DNA of 12,886 bases, taken from Gammaproteobacteria bacterium CG22_combo_CG10-13_8_21_14_all_40_8. Lineage in GTDB: Bacteria; Pseudomonadota; Gammaproteobacteria; Enterobacterales; GCA-002770795. Below are positions 6,874 to 12,886 of the stretch, in pieces. Within the stretch, counting starts at the first letter, position 1. Each line of letters opens with the position of its first letter. Where the stretch lies: the NCBI GenBank assembly GCA_002770795.1, contig PCTP01000045.1, forward strand, positions 1 through 12,886. Reading direction: 5' to 3'. The position numbers and the translations under genes are program-made. A model generated the notes under the pieces. It ran no database searches. It saw only the letters and a program-made list of their open reading frames with translations, and was not told where the DNA came from.

Positions 6874-7374
6874 ATGAAACTATTTTTCAGCTCTTTATTA
6901 TTTTTATTCTGTGTCAATACTATTGCCAACGAAAATATAAAAATGCCCGCCAAAGCTGAAGTTTTTCAACTCAGTACCTTCCCTTGTTTTGGTGCTTGTC
7001 CACAATATGATTTCTATGTATTCTCAGATAATAGCTATCTGTTTATCGGTAATAAATTTGTGAATCATCTTGGTTTTTATAAAGGGCAGTTTACTCAAAA
7101 TGAGTATCAGTCATTACTAAACATACTGAAGAAATTCGACTTCTCAAACTTTCAGGATCACTATCGAGGAGGAGACAAACAATGTACTCAAATGATGACA
7201 GATCACCCTTCAATAGAGTTAAAGCTTCAATCCACTGAGTTAAATAAGGAAATTCATCATTATCTTGGTTGCAAAGGTTTTGAGAAAGAAATCCCGTTGC
7301 TTCAACTTGAAGAGAAGATCAAAACTCTGCTGCATATTTCATCCTTTATAAAAACGAATGACAATCCGACATAA
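6874..7374 (+). CDS. Exported DUF6438-domain protein, function unknown
   Basis: A 166-residue protein. Residues 1-18 form a typical signal peptide (MKLFF, then a Leu/Phe-rich core) with likely cleavage near A18, so it should reach the periplasm. There is no lipobox: the only nearby Cys (C13) lies inside the hydrophobic core. Residues 34-58 (STFPCFGACPQYDFYVF and on) match the opening of DUF6438, whose hallmark is CFGxCPxY; the domain runs to about residue 150. Four cysteines remain after cleavage (C38, C42, C104, C133), enough for two disulfides. No catalytic motif or partner is recognised. AGAAGG lies seven bases before the ATG. It follows dbpA by 39 bp but has no evident link to RNA work. 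It is the last rightward gene before a convergent gap. Confidence 0.7.
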   Translation: MKLFFSSLLFLFCVNTIANENIKMPAKAEVFQLSTFPCFGACPQYDFYVFSDNSYLFIGNKFVNHLGFYKGQFTQNEYQSLLNILKKFDFSNFQDHYRGGDKQCTQMMTDHPSIELKLQSTELNKEIHHYLGCKGFEKEIPLLQLEEKIKTLLHISSFIKTNDNPT

Positions 7375-7649
7375 AACAGTATTGTCGAATGTTGATCTGG
7401 CAATGCAAGTCATTAACGACCCGCGCCATGAAATAGACAAAGAGTGATTGCAAATAATTTTTAGCACAATCGCTGAATTCATCCGAAAAATCGGAGCAAT
7501 CTCTTGACAATTTCGAGGGGATCTCTCAGTTGTAATATATTGGTACCTGTCCCATATATTAGGTTTTATACGCAGCTCAAGCCTTTTAATTTAGGGTGGA
7601 TTAGTTTTGCCAAGAATTGCTGTTCAAAGGGAGACAAAAAAACCAGCCA
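7375..7649. other. Convergent intergenic gap with several inverted repeats
   Basis: No gene is supported in these 275 bp. The gap holds GATTGC (7446-7451) facing GCAATC (7496-7501), enclosing a TCCGA-AAAA-TCGGA hairpin (7482-7495), and a larger AT-rich hairpin at 7533-7561. A TTGACA at 7504-7509 is 23 bp from the next TAATAT, too far for a normal promoter. A frame of 29 codons from 7358 to 7447 overlaps the end of the DUF6438 gene but has no ribosome site. The hairpins may end transcription from both sides, or be remains of a repeat element. Confidence 0.55.
7533..7561. repeat. AT-rich hairpin enclosing GGTACCTGTCC
   Basis: TAATATAT (7533-7540) pairs perfectly with ATATATTA (7554-7561). After one mismatch, GG/CC continues the stem around a short TACCTGT loop. 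On the plus strand it is followed by GGTTTTAT and could serve as a weak terminator for the rightward dbpA-DUF6438 unit. The GGTACCTGTCCC string resembles sequences I associate with ends of IS200/Y1-transposase-linked elements, but no transposase is present here. Confidence 0.45.
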
Positions 7650-7662
7650 CTAAGCCTTAGGC
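7634..7662 (-). terminator. Possible terminator of the mrp-dcd transcript
   Basis: On the minus strand, GCCTAA-GGC-TTA(GT)GGC can form a six-pair stem with a two-base bulge and is followed by TGG and seven Ts. It begins inside the last codons of dcd and includes its stop. The T-run is convincing, the stem only moderate. Confidence 0.35.
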
Positions 7663-8216
7663 AAAGTAACTCCCTGCTGCCCCTGATATTTCCCCCCACG
7701 ATCCTTATACGACGTATCGCAAACCTCATCAGACTCAAAAAACAACATCTGCGCAACACCCTCATTGGCATAAATCTTCGCAGGCAATGGCGTCGTATTA
7801 GAAAACTCTAAAGTCACATGACCTTCCCATTCTGGTTCTAATGGCGTGACATTTACAATAATTCCGCATCTTGCATAGGTTGATTTACCTAAACAAACCG
7901 TTAACACTGAACGTGGAATTTTAAAATTTTCGATGGTTCTGGCAAGTGCAAAAGAGTTTGGTGGGATAATACAAACATCGGAGGTGATATCGACAAAGCT
8001 GGCTTCATCAAAGTTTTTAGGATCAACGATAACCGAGTTAATATTGGTGAACACTTTAAACTCGTTAGAACAACGAACATCGTAACCGTAACTTGATGTG
8101 CCATAAGAAATAATTTTTTGATCGTTTTCACGACGAATTTGATTAGGCTCGAAGGGGCTGATCATGCCATGTTCTTGCGCCATTCTTCTGATCCACTTAT
8201 CTGATTTTATGCTCAT
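7650..8216 (-). CDS. dcd: dCTP deaminase
   Basis: Deaminates dCTP to dUTP, the main route to dUMP and so to dTMP in most gammaproteobacteria; cytoplasmic homotrimer. The 188 residues match the proteobacterial form from end to end: MSIKSDKWIRRMA at the start, SYGYDVRC at 42-49, CIIPPNSFALAR at 82-93, GKSTYARCGI at 110-119, VTLEFSNT at 134-141, and GVAQMLF at 153-159, ending KYQGQQGVTLPKA. E137 corresponds to the catalytic Glu (E138 of the E. coli enzyme), and K111/S112 and R116 lie in the conserved nucleotide-binding motif. It is shaped like the monofunctional enzyme; nothing suggests the Dcd-Dut fusion activity. AAAGAG lies about eight bases before the ATG. It follows mrp by 50 bp, an arrangement also seen in Pseudomonas, and is probably read from the mrp promoter. 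Confidence 0.96.
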   Translation of the reverse strand: MSIKSDKWIRRMAQEHGMISPFEPNQIRRENDQKIISYGTSSYGYDVRCSNEFKVFTNINSVIVDPKNFDEASFVDITSDVCIIPPNSFALARTIENFKIPRSVLTVCLGKSTYARCGIIVNVTPLEPEWEGHVTLEFSNTTPLPAKIYANEGVAQMLFFESDEVCDTSYKDRGGKYQGQQGVTLPKA

Positions 8217-8266
8217 ATTATTCTCTTTAATTAATTAACTTTTTATTCTTATTTATATGAAAAAGT

Positions 8267-9355
8267 TTAATCATCACTCATGCTGATTTTAATGGCTTCA
8301 TGACGTTTAGCTGCACCGAGTAAATTTAACTGTGCGCCAACTTTTCTGGCTAATTCACGGTAACTTTGTGCGATGGCCCCTTCTGGTTCTTGTACTACAG
8401 AAGGAAAACCATTGTCCGTTTGTTGGCGAATTTTGATATCCAAAGGTAATTGCCCCACTAGGCTAACGCCTGTTTCTTTGGCTAATTTCTCGCCACCACC
8501 AGTGCCAAAAATCGCCTCTTCATGTCCACATTGACTACAGATGTGCATCGACATATTTTCTACCACACCCAACACTGGGATAGAGACTTTTTCAAACATG
8601 GCAATGCCTTTTCTGGCATCTAACAATGCCACATCTTGAGGGGTTGTGACAATTAAAGCGCCAGTGACTGGTACTTTTTGCGCCAAAGTCAATTGGATAT
8701 CGCCTGTGCCTGGTGGCAGATCGACAATTAGGTAATCGAGATCACGCCAGCGCGTATCATTGATCATTTGCTGTAAGGCACCACTGGCCATCGGGCCACG
8801 CCATACCACAGCTTGGTCGGGTTTCACCAAGAAGCCAATGGACATGATCTGAATGCCATACTTTTTTATAGGCTCAATATGTTTACCATCTTCACTTTCT
8901 GGTTGAGTACTTTCTTCACCCAGCATCATCGGTTGGCTGGGGCCATAGATATCCGCATCCAGTAGCCCAACCTTGGCACCTTCTTGATGTAATGCTAAAG
9001 CCAGATTCACAGCGGTTGTTGATTTACCCACACCACCTTTCCCTGAGGCGATGGCGATAATGTTTTTAACACCAGCGATTGAACCCTGTTGTTGCGTTTG
9101 AAAAGAAGGGATCTCCATACCAATTTGGATTTGCACTTCGTTAACACCGGAAATTTTCTCTAAATGTAGGGTTAACTGATTGGTGATATCGGCAATCGCG
9201 CCTTGACAAGGGTAGCTTAACACCAATTGGATTTGGGCTTTTCCTTCATGAAACTCAAAAGATTTTATGCTTTTACTTGCAAGAAGTGATTGTTTTAAAT
9301 AGGGATCTTGGAAGCTATTGAGTGAATTTAACAAGGCTTGTTCAGTATTCTGCAT
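8267..9355 (-). CDS. mrp: Mrp/ApbC-family Fe-S cluster carrier ATPase
   Basis: A P-loop protein that holds an Fe-S cluster between two subunits and passes it to target enzymes. Of 362 residues, 1-80 form the MIP18/DUF59-type domain (DPYL at 17-20). The deviant Walker A GKGGVGKST is at 105-113, the DADIYGPS block at 133-140, DLPPGTGD at 212-219, and the cluster-binding pair is C273 and C276 (CSQC). The MHICSQCGHEEAIFG segment (270-284) is diagnostic of this family rather than of MinD or ParA. The start is the first ATG, with only a weak GAG upstream; a promoter at 9388-9416 fits it. It is the first gene of an apparent mrp-dcd unit. A methionyl-tRNA synthetase gene, often found next to mrp, is not present here. 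Confidence 0.95.
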   Translation of the reverse strand: MQNTEQALLNSLNSFQDPYLKQSLLASKSIKSFEFHEGKAQIQLVLSYPCQGAIADITNQLTLHLEKISGVNEVQIQIGMEIPSFQTQQQGSIAGVKNIIAIASGKGGVGKSTTAVNLALALHQEGAKVGLLDADIYGPSQPMMLGEESTQPESEDGKHIEPIKKYGIQIMSIGFLVKPDQAVVWRGPMASGALQQMINDTRWRDLDYLIVDLPPGTGDIQLTLAQKVPVTGALIVTTPQDVALLDARKGIAMFEKVSIPVLGVVENMSMHICSQCGHEEAIFGTGGGEKLAKETGVSLVGQLPLDIKIRQQTDNGFPSVVQEPEGAIAQSYRELARKVGAQLNLLGAAKRHEAIKISMSDD

Positions 9356-9387
9356 AATAACTCGGGCTGGTTAAAAATTTGAAGCTA

Positions 9388-9416
9388 ATTTTACTCGGAA
9401 AACCAATCCCATCCAA
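9388..9416 (-). promoter_or_regulatory. Candidate promoter of mrp-dcd
   Basis: On the minus strand TTGGAT (9416-9411) is followed by a 17-bp spacer and TAAAAT (9393-9388), putting the start site near 9381, about 25 nt before the mrp ATG. The -35 hexamer is one arm of a small inverted repeat, ATCCAA (9411-9416) with TTGGAT (9424-9429), which could bind a regulator or simply be chance. Confidence 0.4.
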
Positions 9417-9475
9417 GTATAAGTTGGATTATTGTGAAATTGGAAATGGAAAAATTCACCATCTTAACTCACGCG

Positions 9476-9501
9476 AGATCACTGAGGATAACCCGTGATC
9501 T
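9476..9501. repeat. Hairpin at the end of the FGGY kinase gene
   Basis: AGATCAC (9476-9482) and GTGATCT (9495-9501) form a perfect 7-bp stem with a 12-base loop that spans the stop codon of the leftward kinase gene. No T-run follows on the minus strand, so it is at best a partial terminator or a 3'-end stabiliser of the operon mRNA. Confidence 0.4.
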
Positions 9502-11068
9502 TCTTTATTTTTTGGTAGAGCGGTTTAAGTTGTCGATACATTTTTTTATACACCTGTTCAAAAAGCTGATCATACAAAATCACATTGGCGGGATCAGGTT
9601 GAAATGTTTTGACAATTCGTGTCATGGACTGTGCGGCTTGCTGATAATTTGCATAATATCCCATGCCAACGGCAGCATTCATGGCAGCGCCCAGTCCGGA
9701 GGTTTCAAAAGTATGAGGGCGTTGTGCACTGAGATTAAAAATATCTGCTGTCAATTGCATGGCGGCATCGGATTGTGAGCCACCGCCTGAGACAATTAAT
9801 TTTTTAATTTTTTGTCCCTGTCTTTTCTCAAGGCTTTGTTTTCCTTCTTTTAGGGCGTAGGCCAAACCTTCTAGAATAGCTCGATAAATATGCGCTCTGG
9901 TATGTACATCACCAAAGCCTAAAATCGCGCCTTTGGCTTCAAGGTTTTTAATACCGGGCGACCAGTAGGGTTGTAACATTAATCCCATAGAACCGGGAGG
10001 TACTTGATTGACTAATTCATCGAACAATGTTTCTGCTGTTACGCCCAACTTTTGCGCTTGTTTCATTTCTTTTAAACCAAACTGATGCTTAAACCAGCTG
10101 ACCATCCAAAAACCTCGATAGATCATCACTTCGCTATTAAATTGATCGGGAATGGCCGAGGGATAAGAGGGAATAAAGACTTGGGGTTCAATGTATTTAG
10201 CATTGTTGGTGTTAATAGTTGCCGTTGTGCCATAGCTTAAACTGGCGGTGCTGGGTTCAAAACATCCCGATCCTAATACTTCACAGGCTTTATCAGATGC
10301 TGCTGCAACTAAAGGCAAACCTTGGGGAATACCTGTTAATTGTGATGCTTGTGGAGTGATCTCTCCCAGTTTTTGTCCTGGTTTAACAAGTTCTGCCAAC
10401 ATATTGGGTTTGAGAGGTAAAGCATTCCATTTCCAATCCGTGCTTTTTGCCCATTTTTGCTTTTTATAATCGAAGGGAAAATAGCCCACCGTACAACCGA
10501 CGGAATCTTTGTATTGGCCTGTGAGTTGATAGGTTAAATAGCCTGATAGTAATAAAAATTTATGGGTTTTTTGCCAAATATCAGGTTGATTTTGAGCGAT
10601 CCAATTGGCCTGTGCTTTGCCTCTAAAATAATCAATGGCGCGACTTTGACCAATGATTTTAAAAAGCACTCTCCAGTACCAAGCCATGGATCTGAGATCA
10701 GTTGCCTGACGTTGATCAAGCCAAAGCATCACAGGACGTAAGGCTTCACCATTTTTATCCAGATTAACCACAGAGCTGCGTTGCGTGGTTAGGGTAACAG
10801 CGACAATTTTGTGCTGATATCCCTTTTCTATCACTTGTGGTTGTTTCCATAAGCGCTGACAGCTTTGTGCCAATTTATCCCAAAAGTAACTGGCTTGTTG
10901 TTGTGCAGAACCAGGGGTATCAGCGCTTTCAATTTCTAGTTCAATTTGACTTTTAGCGAGCAAATTTCCTTTTAGATCGAAAATTAGAACACGAATACTT
11001 TGCGTACCATTATCAATGGCTAAAATTAAATCATCCGCTGATTTTTTAGATTGTTGGATAGATACCAT
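9479..11068 (-). CDS. FGGY-family carbohydrate kinase (YgcE-like)
   Basis: Phosphorylates a sugar, polyol or related substrate with ATP in the cytoplasm. The 529 residues have the two actin-like halves of the family: the first phosphate loop DNGTQS at 19-24, LWLDQRQ at 115-121, ASDK at 257-260 with D259 as the likely catalytic base, LSYGTTA at 277-283, a second FGGY-type signature at about 380-402 (GAILGFGDVHTRAHIYRAI), and the adenosine loop VSGGGSQSD at 426-434. The ASDKACEVLGSG and LWLDQR combination resembles the E. coli YgcE-like branch more than glycerol kinase or xylulokinase; the substrate is unknown. AAAGAG lies before the ATG. It starts 30 bp after the glpD-like stop and is the last gene of the oxidase-GlpD-kinase operon. 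It could phosphorylate the substrate that the dehydrogenase makes or uses. Confidence 0.88.
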   Translation of the reverse strand: MVSIQQSKKSADDLILAIDNGTQSIRVLIFDLKGNLLAKSQIELEIESADTPGSAQQQASYFWDKLAQSCQRLWKQPQVIEKGYQHKIVAVTLTTQRSSVVNLDKNGEALRPVMLWLDQRQATDLRSMAWYWRVLFKIIGQSRAIDYFRGKAQANWIAQNQPDIWQKTHKFLLLSGYLTYQLTGQYKDSVGCTVGYFPFDYKKQKWAKSTDWKWNALPLKPNMLAELVKPGQKLGEITPQASQLTGIPQGLPLVAAASDKACEVLGSGCFEPSTASLSYGTTATINTNNAKYIEPQVFIPSYPSAIPDQFNSEVMIYRGFWMVSWFKHQFGLKEMKQAQKLGVTAETLFDELVNQVPPGSMGLMLQPYWSPGIKNLEAKGAILGFGDVHTRAHIYRAILEGLAYALKEGKQSLEKRQGQKIKKLIVSGGGSQSDAAMQLTADIFNLSAQRPHTFETSGLGAAMNAAVGMGYYANYQQAAQSMTRIVKTFQPDPANVILYDQLFEQVYKKMYRQLKPLYQKIKKITGYPQ

Positions 11069-11098
11069 AGGTTCGATCTCTTTATGAGTAATGGTTTG

Positions 11099-12778
11099 TC
11101 AATGGGTTAGGATATTAGGCTCAGGTAAACTATAGCAGCTTTTCCAAATAGATTGATAACGTGCTAGTTCATGTTGCCACTGCCCCTCATTCCATCCCAA
11201 ATACCTTTGACATAGATTCTTAATGCGTGACATTTCTTTCAAGCCGCCATGAGGTAAAATATTACCAAGACGACTACGCCGCAACATAAGATCATCTAAA
11301 TGTACAATTTGTTCATATTTAAGCGCCCAAACCAGTTCCCCCCAAAGAGTTAAACTATAGCTGATGGGAGACAATAGGTTCGCTTCAATTTGCTGTATGA
11401 AATCTTGCGCTAACAAACCATAATTAGCACAAAGTCTATCCCTCATCGGTTGGCTTAATGGAGGACGAACACCTGCAAATTTCTTTGCATCGAATTGTTC
11501 AAATATTGTCTGATTAAATTCTGGAGCTTCCCCATTAAGTTCTTTAAAAACCATGGCGAGAACTTCTTGGGCAATCTGATTGAAAATGGTGAGCTTACCC
11601 CCTGCAATTGAAATCAATCCGGGTTGCTGACAAATGCTGTGCTCACGTTTTTCTTTAGAGGGAGAGACAATTTTTTGATCTTTATGCCTTTGTTGGCGAG
11701 ACGCATTGCTTTGGAGATCTTCTTCCACCACAATAGGGCGAACCCCCGCGAAAGTTGAGATAATATCTTGAGGTTTAATCTGAGCCGTTGGAAATTGTTT
11801 ATCCACACAGCGTAATAAATAGGCTAATTCATCTGGACTGATACAGGGTTCTTGTGAGAGTGGTTTATGATGTTCAACATCCGTTGTGCCCACCACGGTG
11901 ACGTTTTGCCATGGAAAAATTTGCACGGGTCTTTTATCATCAGGATGCGGCACAGACACTGCGGAGGCAACAGGTAAACGCCAATTCGCCACAATAAAAT
12001 GACTTCCTCTTAATGGTCGTAAACAAAATGATTTATTCTGAGATGCCATTAGCTCATTTGCCCATGCGCCAGTGGCATTGATAACAAATTTTGCATCCAA
12101 CTCATAAAGATCATTGGATTCTTCCGCTTTGGCCACGACCCCTGTCACTCTGTTATCGCATTTTTTTAATTGCTGCACTTTGATATAATTCAGTGCCAAA
12201 TTACCCAACTGCTCTCCCTCTTGTATCAATCGATAGACTAAGCGCGCATCATCTGTCATGGCATCTAAAAACTGTGTGCCACCCAAATTTTGATGGGTTT
12301 GAATACCGGGAGCCAAAAATTGATAATGCTTTTTTGGCCAGTATTGATGTTGCTTTTTCCCTGCAAAAAAATCATATCCAATTAACAATAAATTAAAGAT
12401 CCAAGGCCATGGAAATTTTTGGGCATAATGACTCAACACAAAGCTTTGCTTTTGAACCAAGCCCTGTGACTCTTCGAGAAGTTTTTGTCGTTGTTTAACG
12501 GATTCAATCGTTAGTTTCATTTGGCCATCGGCCATATAACGTAAACCACCATGCACCATTTTCGAGGAACGACTAGAACTCCCCCACGCAAAATCTTTTT
12601 GCTCAAGCAGCAATGCTTTTAAGCCTAGTTGACTGGCTAACTTAAAAATACCAGCGCCAGTGATACCACCACCAATGATCAGCAAATCCCAATTTTTTTG
12701 AGCCTGAATTTGCTGCATTTTTTGCAATCGTTGAGAGCGATTTATCTGATAGTTTTCCATAGATTTATTCTTCTGCAT
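11099..12778 (-). CDS. GlpD-family FAD-dependent glycerol-3-phosphate dehydrogenase
   Basis: Expected to oxidise sn-glycerol 3-phosphate to dihydroxyacetone phosphate at the membrane, passing electrons to quinone. The FAD dinucleotide-binding motif GGGITG is at 36-41, followed by GSSSRSSKMVHGGLRYM (66-82), DAMTDDARL (172-180), LRGSHF (256-261), FAGVRP (343-348) and GGKLT (393-397). By recall of E. coli GlpD, R80, Y81, H260, R347 and K395 match active-site residues, so activity is plausible. Oddities: 559 residues against about 500 in E. coli, with a basic insert at about 352-380 and Asn (N400) where GGKLTTYR has Arg. The first ATG is two bases after the upstream stop and lacks a ribosome site; the ATG at 12760 (Met7) has AGAAG before it and may be the true start. 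It is probably a paralogue for a special pathway rather than the glycerol-regulon glpD, since no glpF, glpK or glpR is adjacent. Confidence 0.87.
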   Translation of the reverse strand: MQKNKSMENYQINRSQRLQKMQQIQAQKNWDLLIIGGGITGAGIFKLASQLGLKALLLEQKDFAWGSSSRSSKMVHGGLRYMADGQMKLTIESVKQRQKLLEESQGLVQKQSFVLSHYAQKFPWPWIFNLLLIGYDFFAGKKQHQYWPKKHYQFLAPGIQTHQNLGGTQFLDAMTDDARLVYRLIQEGEQLGNLALNYIKVQQLKKCDNRVTGVVAKAEESNDLYELDAKFVINATGAWANELMASQNKSFCLRPLRGSHFIVANWRLPVASAVSVPHPDDKRPVQIFPWQNVTVVGTTDVEHHKPLSQEPCISPDELAYLLRCVDKQFPTAQIKPQDIISTFAGVRPIVVEEDLQSNASRQQRHKDQKIVSPSKEKREHSICQQPGLISIAGGKLTIFNQIAQEVLAMVFKELNGEAPEFNQTIFEQFDAKKFAGVRPPLSQPMRDRLCANYGLLAQDFIQQIEANLLSPISYSLTLWGELVWALKYEQIVHLDDLMLRRSRLGNILPHGGLKEMSRIKNLCQRYLGWNEGQWQHELARYQSIWKSCYSLPEPNILTH

Positions 12779-12780
12779 TG

Positions 12781-12886
12781 TTATCTACAACAGTTATCTG
12801 TAACAGACAAATTTTCTACAAGCTTATCCGCAATTAAAGTACCGGGATTTAACTGTTGTTTAGGATCAAAATGCAGGCAAAGATTT
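12781..12886 (-). CDS. C-terminal end of an FAD-linked oxidase (partial)
   Basis: A 34-codon frame runs in from the right edge and ends at TAA (12783-12781). It contains HFDPKQQLNPGTLI, which matches the closing motif (FDP...NPG) of the FAD-linked oxidase C-terminal domain found in alkyl-DHAP synthase, glycolate oxidase subunit and D-lactate dehydrogenase proteins. The stop lies two bases before the first ATG of the glpD-like gene, so the two are almost certainly one transcript. Which oxidase it is cannot be told from this fragment; an alkyl-DHAP-synthase or YgcU-like protein is favoured by the GlpD and FGGY kinase neighbours. The start lies beyond the window. Confidence 0.75.
   Translation of the reverse strand, partial: NLCLHFDPKQQLNPGTLIADKLVENLSVTDNCCR

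Noticed and set aside
7358..7447. A 29-codon frame overlapping the end of the DUF6438 gene (ending NDPRHEIDKE)
   Set aside because: No ribosome site, no recognisable homology and too short for codon statistics; left as a curiosity.
7504..7538. TTGACA plus TAATAT as a promoter for a small RNA
   Set aside because: The spacing is 23 bp, well outside the usual range.
9434..9778. A rightward 114-codon frame over the end of the FGGY kinase gene
   Set aside because: Antisense shadow of well-supported kinase coding sequence.

Overview
The window looks like chromosomal DNA of an AT-rich gammaproteobacterium. The strongest pointers are a 188-residue Dcd and an ApbC/Mrp protein of the proteobacterial type lying side by side, a DbpA helicase with its RNA-binding tail, a large DUF349 protein and a PlsC-like acyltransferase of a type I associate with gammaproteobacteria. 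The order cannot be fixed from this sequence; an AT-rich line such as Legionellales is only a guess. No rRNA, tRNA, CRISPR array, phage gene or intact transposase was found.

Layout, left to right. Bases 1-263 are non-coding, very AT-rich, and hold an imperfect inverted repeat about 215 bp across. A leftward pair follows: a RluA-type pseudouridine synthase (264-1160), preceded in transcription order by a 931-residue coiled-coil DUF349 protein (1211-4006). A 132-bp divergent gap leads to a rightward block: a PlsC-like acyltransferase with a variant catalytic motif (4139-4819), a cold-shock protein with its own promoter, long leader and strong terminator (promoter 4914, gene 5093-5302, terminator 5353-5386), the DEAD-box helicase DbpA (5449-6834), and an exported DUF6438 protein (6874-7374). 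A 275-bp convergent gap full of small inverted repeats (7375-7649) separates this from a leftward block that runs to the window end: dcd (7650-8216), mrp/apbC (8267-9355), an FGGY sugar kinase (9479-11068), a GlpD-type glycerol-3-phosphate dehydrogenase (11099-12778), and the last 34 codons of an FAD-linked oxidase (12781-12886).

Functionally there are three themes. RNA and ribosome work is represented by the pseudouridine synthase, the cold-shock protein and DbpA; the last two suggest cold adaptation or RNA remodelling. Housekeeping is represented by Mrp (Fe-S carrier) and Dcd (dUTP supply for dTMP). The right-hand FAD oxidase-GlpD-FGGY kinase operon is the least explained unit. Its three members all fit handling of a phosphorylated three-carbon or sugar substrate, and an alkyl-DHAP-synthase-like oxidase next to GlpD raises the possibility of an ether-lipid or glycerolipid route. 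I see no clearly new defence or mobile system. The most unusual items are the cold-shock leader and its upstream palindrome, the mini-ORF coupled to the pseudouridine synthase, the acyltransferase motif, the oxidase-GlpD-kinase operon, and the structured convergent gap.
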